Shown: one piece after another, positions 1 through 7,494 of the stretch
Numbering within the stretch: position 1 is the first letter of the stretch
Layout of the letters: each line of letters begins with the position of its first letter
Assembly (NCBI GenBank): GCA_015061815.1
Contig: SUVW01000021.1
Coordinates: 1 to 47,472, forward strand
Reading direction: 5' to 3'
Length of the DNA stretch: 47,472 nucleotides
Source of the DNA: Lentisphaerota bacterium
Lineage (GTDB): Bacteria; Verrucomicrobiota; Lentisphaeria; Victivallales; Victivallaceae
Position numbers and translations under genes: made by a program
The notes under the pieces: generated by a model
What the model saw: the letters and a program-made list of their open reading frames with translations, nothing else
Told to the model about the DNA's origin: nothing
The model's database searches: none

Positions 1-382
1 TATCATCATAGGTGACGATTATTTTGCGGAAGTTATCACTGATCTTTCGTAACGGGCGGCTTTCCTGTTCTCTTTTTTCATCATCCGGCATTTGATATGC
101 CGATTGAATATAGTACCGCTTGTCACCAAAATTGGCAACAAAATCAACTTCAAGATTTTTTCTTACCTGTCGACCATCAGCATCTTTTTCATAAGAATAG
201 ACTGTCCCTACATCCACAGAAAATCCACGGCGGCATAATTCGTTGTAGATGGCATTTTCCATAAGATGATTTCGTTCCACCTGTCTGAAATTCAAACAGG
301 CATTTCGGATTCCTAAATCTTCAAAATAAAATTTAACGGGGCAAATCAAAAATTTGCCAAAGTCAGGAGTTGTTTTTTGCAT
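1..382 (-). pseudogene. C-terminal remnant of AAA-family ATPase with DUF4143
   Basis: On the minus strand an open frame runs off the left edge. Its translation includes KFYFEDLGIRNACLNFRQ, a block ending GFSVDVGTVYSYEKDADGR, and LEVDFVANFGDKRYYIQSAY. This is the C-terminal half (DUF4143) of the AAA_14/DUF4143 ATPases, proteins of about 400 residues that are common in accessory DNA of gut anaerobes. The N-terminal P-loop ATPase half should lie at higher coordinates but is absent. The frame meets a TGA in the flanking repeat near 400, and the last in-frame ATG is at 382. The repeat family described at 371-483 begins at the broken end, so the gene was probably truncated by repeat insertion or recombination. 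The C terminus lies outside the window. Family call is confident; pseudogene status is an inference. Confidence 0.7.
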
Positions 383-483
383 GTCTGCAAAAAATCGGAT
401 TGCTCACAAAAAAGGCGGTTACCTTCGCTAAGCTCAGGCTCTTCGTCGCTTCGCTCCTTGTCGACTCCGGTCACTCGTTCCAT
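371..483 (+). repeat. degenerate unit of the tRNA-end repeat family, with a tRNA-Gly 3' end copy
   Basis: Read left to right this matches the distal part of the 187 bp units at 22524-23084 read on their minus strand: a run of T, then GGATTGCTCAC, then GTCGCTTCGCTCC, then CTTG. It ends in 461-482, which matches the last 22 nt of the tRNA-Gly gene at 22085-22160 (T-loop to CCA) with one mismatch. No intact tRNA is present here. The join between repeat and tRNA sequence is at the same T-loop position as in the tRNA-Leu array. Confidence 0.65.
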
Positions 484-640
484 TTTTTTTGTTATGATTT
501 CCGCAATCCTCCGCAAAAAGCAAGCATCTGGCAGGAGAAAATTGATTTTCCCAGCAGCAGATATTGGTATTTTATCGTTAATGTTTTCCGTTTTTTGTAA
601 AACTGACATGGCAAGTTGCATGACAGCTGTACCGATTATT
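484..640 (+). repeat. decayed second unit of the same repeat family
   Basis: Immediately after the tRNA-Gly-like end, the sequence resembles the start of the 187 bp unit in tRNA orientation: CGCAATCC, then AAAAAGCAAGC, then GAAAAT-GATTTTCCC, then a T-rich tract ending TTTTTTGTAAAA. Similarity is patchy and fades after about 640. From about 640 to 716 nothing recognisable is seen. Confidence 0.45.
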
Positions 641-716
641 GGTCGAATGATTTACAGATGCGTAGAGTTGTCAGTTTTAGATAGAGGGTCTGTTGTCACC
701 GGGAGCCGGTATGTCC

Positions 717-744
717 TTGACTTGTTCTGAAATAGTGCTATATT
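717..744 (+). promoter_or_regulatory. promoter of the GH3-AraC genes
   Basis: TTGACT (717-722), 16 bp, TATATT (739-744), with TGC just before the -10. It lies 44 bp upstream of the GH3 start. Confidence 0.65.
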
Positions 745-787
745 TAATACAGCGTGAAAATTCCAATTTTATTGAAAGGTGTTCATT

Positions 788-2917
788 ATGTCCGAAAAAT
801 TTCGTAACAAATTCCTGTCACCGGAAGAAAGAGCCGCAGATATTTTGTTGCGAATGACGTTGCATGAAAAGGTAATGCAACTTGTTCAGCGTCCCATCGG
901 AATTGATTCAAATCCGAATAATGCTTCAACGTGGACGACTTTCAATCCTCTCTTTGGTTCGATACTGAATTTTTCCGGATCGGTAGAGGAACGCAATGCT
1001 TATCAGAAAGCCGCTGTGGAAGATACCCGGCTTGGTATTCCGATTCTGTGGGCATTTGATGTGATTCACGGATATAAGACTTCTTTCCCTGTTCCGTTGG
1101 CACAAGCGGCAACATTTGATTTGGAAACTGCTTTCTCGGTGAATGCTGCCAGCAACCGGGAGGCACGGAAAAGTTGTGGTACAGATATTGCATTTGCTCC
1201 AATGTGTGAAGTTTGCCGTGACCCCCGTTGGGGAAGAATCGTGGAGAGTTACGGTGAAGATCCATATACCGTCAGTCGCTTTACCGAAGCGGCAGTGCGT
1301 GGTATTCAGGATGGAAATCCGGGAATGCTTGCCTGTTTGAAACATTTTGCCGGTTATTCAGCGGCAACTGGAGGCAGAGATTATTCTGCCGTTGAAATCG
1401 CTGAAATTGCCATGCAGGAGTGTTATTTGCCGCCATTTGAAGCCGGCGTGAAAGCTGGTGCAAAGTGCGTGATGTCCGGATTCAATGCACTTAATGGCGA
1501 TCCGGTTATTAAATACCGCAACTTATTGGAAGATATTCTGCGTGGTCAATGGGGATTCAACGGCATGGTGATTTCAGATTGCAATGCGGCAAAACAGCTG
1601 GATGACCAGGGATACAGTTCTGATAAAATGAAACAGGCTGTTGCTTCTTTGCAAGCAGGAAATGATATGGACATGGTTGATATGGTGTACTTCGCATTGG
1701 AGGATGCTGTTGATCGCGGGGATGTTTCAGTAGCTGATATCAATCGGGCTGTCAAACGGATACTGGAAGTGAAATTTTCTGTCGGATTGTTTGAAAGTCC
1801 TTATGTGGATGTGCAGGAATTGCCGGATTATCCGGAAATGGATGCTTTGGCTTTGGATGCTGCCCGCAAATCTGCTGTGCTGTTGAAAAATGAAAATGGT
1901 CTTTTGCCGTTGAAACCGGCGGAATACCGTAAGATCCTGCTGACTGGTCCGGCGGCAGATGACGCTTCGTGTCTGATCGGTTCGTGGATGGGGGCGGCGA
2001 AATGGGATGCGGAGTATGCCGCTTTGCTGAAGGATACCGCTGAAGAATATTTTCCCGCCGGTACGGTTGTGTATCGCAAGTCAGTCGGATTCACCGGTGA
2101 AGATGATGATCCGGATTTGAGTGCAACTGCACTGGCGGCAGCAGAGGAATGTGATATGATTATTGCGGCACTCGGTGAAAACGGCAATATGAGCGGCGAA
2201 TACCGTTCCCGGGCATTTATCGGGTTGCCGGGCAGGCAGCTGCAGTTTCTGCGGGAATTGAAAAAATTGGGCAAACCGGTGCTTGTACTGCTTACTGCCG
2301 GTCGTCCTTTGGTATTGTCGGAAGTCGCGGAAAATTGTGATGCGATGCTGATGTTGTGGCAGGCGGGAAAAATGGCGTCCCGGGCAGCATGGGATATTGT
2401 TACCGGTAAAGTTTCTCCAAGCGGCAGATTGCCGGTGAGCTTCCCCCGGTGTGAAGGGCAGATACCGTGCCATTACAATCAACGTCCGTTGGCACGCAGA
2501 CGATTCAAAGAATATATTGATTTACCGGATGGAGCATTATATCCTTTCGGTTTCGGTTTGAGTTATGCGGATATCGTATACGGAAATTTGCAGGTGAGTG
2601 AAAATCCGGATGGTGATTTCATTGCTGAAATAGAGTTGCACAATAACAGTGATATCGATACTGATGAAGTGGTGTTGTGGTACATTTCTGATCCGGAAGC
2701 TGAACTTACCCAGCCGGTGAAACGGCTGATCGGATTCTCCCGTGAATATTTGCCGGCACATGCAGATAAAACAATCAGACTGAAAATAATTCCTGAGCGG
2801 GATTTGAGTTATCCGGATGCTGTCGGGAAACGGCATCTGGAGGCCGGGAAATTTGTGTTGGATTGTTCTGGAAAAGCGGATGTATCATTTCAATTTTCCA
2901 GGCCGGAGAAAAAGTGA
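788..2917 (+). CDS. GH3 family beta-glycosidase (beta-glucosidase-like)
   Basis: A 709-residue glycoside hydrolase family 3 enzyme that would release terminal beta-linked sugars, usually glucose or xylose, from oligosaccharides. The N-terminal TIM barrel carries AFDVIHGY, the DPRWGRIVESYGEDP block, and KHFAGY near residue 185. The family nucleophile is Asp264 in GMVISDCN. The alpha/beta sandwich domain (GENGNMSGEYRSRA, LTAGRPLV) and a C-terminal Fn3-like domain (about 600-700) follow, so the family layout is complete. There is no signal peptide, so it acts in the cytoplasm on imported oligosaccharides. A GTG at 779 is in frame, but GAAAGG at 774-779 is spaced correctly only for the ATG at 788. 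The stop overlaps the start of the AraC regulator gene. The substrate cannot be fixed from sequence. Confidence 0.92.
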   Translation: MSEKFRNKFLSPEERAADILLRMTLHEKVMQLVQRPIGIDSNPNNASTWTTFNPLFGSILNFSGSVEERNAYQKAAVEDTRLGIPILWAFDVIHGYKTSFPVPLAQAATFDLETAFSVNAASNREARKSCGTDIAFAPMCEVCRDPRWGRIVESYGEDPYTVSRFTEAAVRGIQDGNPGMLACLKHFAGYSAATGGRDYSAVEIAEIAMQECYLPPFEAGVKAGAKCVMSGFNALNGDPVIKYRNLLEDILRGQWGFNGMVISDCNAAKQLDDQGYSSDKMKQAVASLQAGNDMDMVDMVYFALEDAVDRGDVSVADINRAVKRILEVKFSVGLFESPYVDVQELPDYPEMDALALDAARKSAVLLKNENGLLPLKPAEYRKILLTGPAADDASCLIGSWMGAAKWDAEYAALLKDTAEEYFPAGTVVYRKSVGFTGEDDDPDLSATALAAAEECDMIIAALGENGNMSGEYRSRAFIGLPGRQLQFLRELKKLGKPVLVLLTAGRPLVLSEVAENCDAMLMLWQAGKMASRAAWDIVTGKVSPSGRLPVSFPRCEGQIPCHYNQRPLARRRFKEYIDLPDGALYPFGFGLSYADIVYGNLQVSENPDGDFIAEIELHNNSDIDTDEVVLWYISDPEAELTQPVKRLIGFSREYLPAHADKTIRLKIIPERDLSYPDAVGKRHLEAGKFVLDCSGKADVSFQFSRPEKK

Positions 2918-3873
2918 AAATGGAACAAGACGGTAAAAACAGCAGTAAAGCGTTGTTTCTGCGTTTGTCGTCTTATGCCGGCGAAGGTCAGATGTGGGCA
3001 TTCAAGACGATCCATCATCCTGAAGACGGTGAAGAAATATGGTTTCAGAATCTGAAGCACTGTCACGATTTTTATGAAATTGCGGTAGTTGTGAAAGGAC
3101 GCGGCAAACATTGGCGTGACGACAGGGAGGAGGCGTTGTATCCCGGTAATGTATTCATGTTGCATCCCGGAGAGTCTCACTTTTATGAATATTCAGAGAT
3201 GCTTGTTTTGCAGACTTTTATGATTTCTCCCAAGTTGTTGGATATTTTTCGCGGGCAATTGATGCGTATTCCTGGATTTGTGAAAATGTTTGACAGCAGT
3301 GACCATTCCCCCAAGGTTCTAAATTCGTCTACTGTTGCAGAGTTAGATATTTTACTCAACAGTATCGCGTTGGAAAACCGGCGGAATGAATCAGGATGTG
3401 AATTGTTTTTGATTGCAAAAGCAATAGAGGTTTTGGTGACGATATCCCGGAATATTCAAGGATCGGAAATTTATGCCCGTCCGGACAGTAACATCGGTGC
3501 GGCAGTTGCATATATGTGGCGACATTTTCATGAAGAGCTGAAAATGTCAAAGCTGGCACAACTGGTGAATTTGTCTGAAAGTTCATTTTATCGCAAATTT
3601 GTGATGGAATTTCAAATGTCTCCTTCTACTTATTTGCAAAAATTAAGAATACGTAAAGCAATGGAATTTTTAATCAGATCGGATATGACGATAAATGAAG
3701 TTTCCAATGCCTGCGGCTTTAACGATCCATTATATTTTTCCCGGCAATTCCGCAAATTTACCGGAACTTCCCCAAGAGAGTACCGTTTCAAGGAGCATGG
3801 AGCTTTACAGGTTATTTACGGTCAAACCGGGAGTTCTGCGGATTTCGATTTTATACCTTTGCAAATGGATTGA
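2914..3873 (+). CDS. AraC-family transcriptional regulator
   Basis: A 319-residue regulator with an N-terminal cupin-like sensing domain (FYEIAVVVKGRGKHWRDD followed by LYPGNVFMLHPGESHFYEYSE) and a C-terminal AraC double helix-turn-helix from about residue 195 to 295 (MSKLAQLVNLSESSFYRKF, then NEVSNACGFNDPLYFSRQFRKFTGTSPREYR). Such proteins bind a sugar and activate nearby catabolic genes. The chosen start is GTG at 2914, which shares bases with the GH3 stop (GTGA) and has GGAG 5 nt upstream; an ATG at 2920 is the alternative. The overlap implies translational coupling to the GH3 gene. By position it is the likely local regulator of the glycan cluster; no operator could be identified. Confidence 0.9.
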   Translation: MKMEQDGKNSSKALFLRLSSYAGEGQMWAFKTIHHPEDGEEIWFQNLKHCHDFYEIAVVVKGRGKHWRDDREEALYPGNVFMLHPGESHFYEYSEMLVLQTFMISPKLLDIFRGQLMRIPGFVKMFDSSDHSPKVLNSSTVAELDILLNSIALENRRNESGCELFLIAKAIEVLVTISRNIQGSEIYARPDSNIGAAVAYMWRHFHEELKMSKLAQLVNLSESSFYRKFVMEFQMSPSTYLQKLRIRKAMEFLIRSDMTINEVSNACGFNDPLYFSRQFRKFTGTSPREYRFKEHGALQVIYGQTGSSADFDFIPLQMD

Positions 3874-3905
3874 ATGAATAATCCATATATTTGAATGATT
3901 TACTC

Positions 3906-3934
3906 TTGCTATTTTTCATGATTTCTCCTATATT
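3906..3934 (+). promoter_or_regulatory. promoter of the pseudopilin-hydrolase operon
   Basis: TTGCTA (3906-3911), 17 bp, TATATT (3929-3934), 47 bp upstream of the pseudopilin start. A candidate target for the preceding AraC-type regulator. Confidence 0.55.
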
Positions 3935-3981
3935 TATTATAGCCAGCCCCAATTGTAGCTCAAAAAAAAAAGGAGAAGAAC

Positions 3982-4875
3982 ATGAAAGAGAAAATGTTTA
4001 GTTTATTTTCCGGTTGTCAGATGGAGCATTGCAAAAAATCCGATGACACTGTGAAGTCCGGAGTAAAGCAGGCCGGCTTTACTTTGATCGAATTGCTCGT
4101 GGTCATTGCCATCATCGCGATATTGGCGGCGATCCTGCTTCCGGCGTTGAATAGTGCCAGAGAACGGGGCAGAACAGCATCATGTATCAATAACCTCAAG
4201 CAAGTCGGCTTGGCTCAGTTGGCCTATGCCAATGATTTTAATGATTTTATATTTACATTCGGCAGCTTCAATCATGGTACAGCCCGGCATGGCTCTTATA
4301 CTCACTGGGGGGATAAACTCGGCAGTTTCGGTAATATCAATGGTAAGGGGTATCGTGGAAGCAACTATGAGGCTTCTTACAAAACTTCCCATAACGGTCT
4401 GGGCTATCTCGGTGAAATCGACACGGCATTTTGTCCTGCATCCCAGTTTCCGCGAGCCACCGGTGATACACTTATGTTTACCTACGGCATGGTGTATAAC
4501 TGGAACTGGAACAACTATGGAAAAGCAGAGTTCATCTGGACAGATACTATGAGTGGTGACAGTAAATGTTCCGGTCTGCCGCTGAAGCATGCCAAATCTC
4601 CGTCGACATCTATTATGGCGGCAGATTCCGGTAGAGTTGGAGTAATTGCCGGGTATACAACGGACTTTTCAACTCCGGACTTCAGATTGCATGACTGGGA
4701 TGGAAATGCTCTGGCACGTCATAACGATATGATCAATATTCTGGCCCTTGACGGTCACGTAGAGAATGTCGGAGCCAGTGATGCCGGCAAATTTTACTAT
4801 TTCAACTTTTCCGGTATGAAAGAGAGAAAGCTTGGTTCAATACTTAAACAGAATAATACACGGATAACGTTCTGA
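3982..4875 (+). CDS. type II secretion-like pseudopilin, DUF1559 type
   Basis: A 297-residue protein with a class III prepilin signal: a long 32-residue leader, then [25 protein letters not shown] with the peptidase cut expected after Gly32. After the hydrophobic helix comes [30 protein letters not shown], the hallmark of the PVC-group pseudopilins (DUF1559 and relatives), and near the C terminus [10 protein letters not shown], matching their H-x9-DG signature. A strong AAAAGGAGAAG ribosome site precedes ATG 3982. It heads the hydrolase operon, with the next start 13 nt after its stop region. These proteins are greatly expanded in Lentisphaerota and Planctomycetota. A role in presenting or exporting the neighbouring secreted hydrolases at the surface is an inference. 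Confidence 0.88.
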   Translation: MKEKMFSLFSGCQMEHCKKSDDTVKSGVKQAGFTLIELLVVIAIIAILAAILLPALNSARERGRTASCINNLKQVGLAQLAYANDFNDFIFTFGSFNHGTARHGSYTHWGDKLGSFGNINGKGYRGSNYEASYKTSHNGLGYLGEIDTAFCPASQFPRATGDTLMFTYGMVYNWNWNNYGKAEFIWTDTMSGDSKCSGLPLKHAKSPSTSIMAADSGRVGVIAGYTTDFSTPDFRLHDWDGNALARHNDMINILALDGHVENVGASDAGKFYYFNFSGMKERKLGSILKQNNTRITF

Positions 4876-4888
4876 GCGGTAGAAAAAT

Positions 4889-7474
4889 ATGTTCAACAGA
4901 TCGTGTAAATACTTGTTCATGCTTTCATTGCTTGTGCCGTTGGTCTTGTCTGCGGCACAAGCGGTTCTGTTTCCTGAATCCGGGAAGGTTTCCGGAAGCA
5001 AATTTTTCGGATATGCCAGAATTGAGGGAAATGGAAAATTCCGTGCCGAAATGATTCCAGGGATACGGGATGAAAAGAAGGCGTTTACAGTCAGAGTGAC
5101 CGGTGTTTCAGATGCGGTGATCTATGACAGTTACGGTAAGGAGATAATGCCCGATGAGAAAGTGGAAAATTCCGGCAGTATAACATTCAAGTTCCGGCAG
5201 GATGTCAAATTTGCCGCTTTGGAATGCAGCCGGATGCCGGAAAAGCTCGAAGCCGAATTTGTTCCGGCTGAAACTCCGGTCAAACCGGTGCGGGTGCAAC
5301 AGGTGAAAATGAATCCGCCGCGCGGGGAAAAACTGCCGGTTCAGCAAGTATACCGGATCAAAGATAAACAGGCAATGCTGGATAACGGGGCATTGCGTTT
5401 GACTTTTTCGTGGCAGAAAAAATTTCAACTCAAAAGTATTTACAGTTACGAAGCGAAAAAAAATTTGGTGTCTGATCCTGATAAGATGCGTTTTTTCGTT
5501 ATCCGGATTAATGATAAAGATTATGATATACAAAACTGCCGTTTTCAGTCATATAAAAAGTTGAATGATGGTATTAGATTTGTTTTTGCTGTCCCGGACA
5601 ATCAGTTGACGGCTGTGTTGGAAATCAGAAGTGCCGGATATGAATTTATCTGCAATTTACGACTTTTATCTTCAACAGATAAGGTAGTGAAATTCAAGAC
5701 AGTATTTCCCTGTCTGGATGGATTGAAATTATCGGCAAACACCGCCGGGGACTACTATTTATTTCCATCACATGGCGGTTTGATTTCCAATGCCCCATGT
5801 TACCGGCGGGAACCGTATGGGTATGGATCATGCCTGTTTCAGATAAGTGACATATTTTCTCCGGAATGCGGTTCAGGATTTTATTTGCGGTCAGTTGATC
5901 CAGAAGGATTATATAAGCATTTTGTTATCCGTAAATCCGGTAAAACTGATAAGCGTGATATCGCATTGAAAAATTGGCCTATTGGCGGCAGGATAAATTT
6001 GTCGATGCAGTATTTTAATGCTTTGCGTGATGTGCCGGGGACAACTTTGGCAATTGATTATATTGAGAGGGAATGCCGTAAAGGGAAACCGGTGGTTTAT
6101 CCGTCAGCAGCCATAGGTGCTCATGCCGGAGATTGGAAAAAGGTGATGGAAATCTATGCGAAGTGGTCACATTCCGTCTGGCCCCGGCGCAAAGAAGCCT
6201 CACCGGTGGCTGCCGTCTGGAATTTGCAGGCAGGTATGGGGGCTTCGGAGCCATTGATAAAATATTATAAGAGTAAATTTCCTGCAAGATCGGATATGTT
6301 GGAAATCAATGGCTACTGGGATGTGGCAAACAAAAATTCCTGGGGAGCCCCGCTGACCGAAGCAAAAGGATGGGTCTTCAAGGACCCGGCAACCGGCAAA
6401 CTGGCAATAAGTTTCAATCGCGGCGATTATGACGGTTACAATCCTCAATGGGGAGGTTTGCCGGCACTGCGGGAATTCATTGCCGGTTTGAAATCTCAAG
6501 GCAAGCTTGTCACGCTTTATACGGTGCCGATGATAGGACATTCTGAAACCAAACTTGCCGCAAAATATTGTCCGCAATGGAGTATCATCAATCCGGACTG
6601 GCACTTCCGCAACAAATACAAAGACAATCCGCTTATCCCGAAAGATCCGCCGGGATTGCTCATACATTACGACGCTTACCGGATGTGTATGGAAAATCCG
6701 GAATACGCTGATTGGGTCGTCAAAAACCTTGTCCGTCTGGTTAAAGAAACCGGAGCTGACGGATTCAGAATGGATGAATTCGGTATTTGCGGTGAAATTT
6801 GTCTGTCGGAAATGCATAAGCATTGGTCAGGTTACCGCAAAGGTCATCCGGGCCATCAACAGGCGGTGGCGATCATGCTGCGTCAGCTGCGGAATGAAAT
6901 GGACAAAGAAGTCGGGAAAGAAAAAATTTTAATGACTGAATTTATCGGCAGCGATATGCTCAATGCTCCGGTGGATGGTGCTTTGAGCTGGCAGGTGACG
7001 ACAAATGATTTTATTGCCAATCCGGCACCGGTGAATTTATTCCGATTCTATTTTCCGAGCTGCAAAATATTTGAGATCGATGAAGCCAAAAAAGGTGCTG
7101 CATCCCGCGAGGAGTGGCGCTATTGGTTGTGGAACGGAGTCGGGGTTTACAACTCCGGACAATATCCGGCAAAAGTTTGGCAGTTATTGCATGATAATAA
7201 TGATGCTTTTGCTTTCGGAAAGGCACATGCGTTGGTCGAGTCCCTTGATAAATATATTATGATCAACCGTTTTGATGCTGAAAACGGTAAAAAAATCTAT
7301 ACCTTGCTCAATGTTTCGCCTAATACTTTTTATGGAGGTGCGATGGCGGCAGAGAGTGACAAAGAGTATCAGGAATTGTTGGATAATATTCCTTTGGTTG
7401 TGAAAGACGGTAAAATTTTTCTGACATTGCGTCCGGGAAAAGTGGCGGTGATCCGGGAAATTTCCGGCAAATAA
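4889..7474 (+). CDS. secreted TIM-barrel glycoside hydrolase-like protein (DUF6259-like)
   Basis: An 861-residue exported protein. The signal peptide is MFNRSCKYLFMLSLLVPLVLSAAQA (first 20 residues basic then hydrophobic, cut after Ala-Gln-Ala). Residues about 40-330 look like a beta-sandwich domain as found before the barrel in GH36/GH31-like enzymes. The middle is a TIM barrel: WNLQAGMGASEP, MLEINGYWDV, LVTLYTVPM, then ETGADGFRMDEFGICGE near 620-640, which carries acidic residues where GH36-clan enzymes place the nucleophile, and a later KILMTEFIGSD. A C-terminal all-beta domain follows. The overall pattern resembles DUF6259 proteins in carbohydrate loci. No GH family can be assigned with certainty, and the activity is unknown. 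Confidence 0.65.
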   Translation: MFNRSCKYLFMLSLLVPLVLSAAQAVLFPESGKVSGSKFFGYARIEGNGKFRAEMIPGIRDEKKAFTVRVTGVSDAVIYDSYGKEIMPDEKVENSGSITFKFRQDVKFAALECSRMPEKLEAEFVPAETPVKPVRVQQVKMNPPRGEKLPVQQVYRIKDKQAMLDNGALRLTFSWQKKFQLKSIYSYEAKKNLVSDPDKMRFFVIRINDKDYDIQNCRFQSYKKLNDGIRFVFAVPDNQLTAVLEIRSAGYEFICNLRLLSSTDKVVKFKTVFPCLDGLKLSANTAGDYYLFPSHGGLISNAPCYRREPYGYGSCLFQISDIFSPECGSGFYLRSVDPEGLYKHFVIRKSGKTDKRDIALKNWPIGGRINLSMQYFNALRDVPGTTLAIDYIERECRKGKPVVYPSAAIGAHAGDWKKVMEIYAKWSHSVWPRRKEASPVAAVWNLQAGMGASEPLIKYYKSKFPARSDMLEINGYWDVANKNSWGAPLTEAKGWVFKDPATGKLAISFNRGDYDGYNPQWGGLPALREFIAGLKSQGKLVTLYTVPMIGHSETKLAAKYCPQWSIINPDWHFRNKYKDNPLIPKDPPGLLIHYDAYRMCMENPEYADWVVKNLVRLVKETGADGFRMDEFGICGEICLSEMHKHWSGYRKGHPGHQQAVAIMLRQLRNEMDKEVGKEKILMTEFIGSDMLNAPVDGALSWQVTTNDFIANPAPVNLFRFYFPSCKIFEIDEAKKGAASREEWRYWLWNGVGVYNSGQYPAKVWQLLHDNNDAFAFGKAHALVESLDKYIMINRFDAENGKKIYTLLNVSPNTFYGGAMAAESDKEYQELLDNIPLVVKDGKIFLTLRPGKVAVIREISGK

Positions 7475-7494
7475 CAGATTCAGAGAGTGTGTTT

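Noticed and set aside
346..621. 91-codon frame on the minus strand
   Set aside because: It runs through the degenerate tRNA-end repeat and out of frame over the ATPase remnant; it is not a gene.
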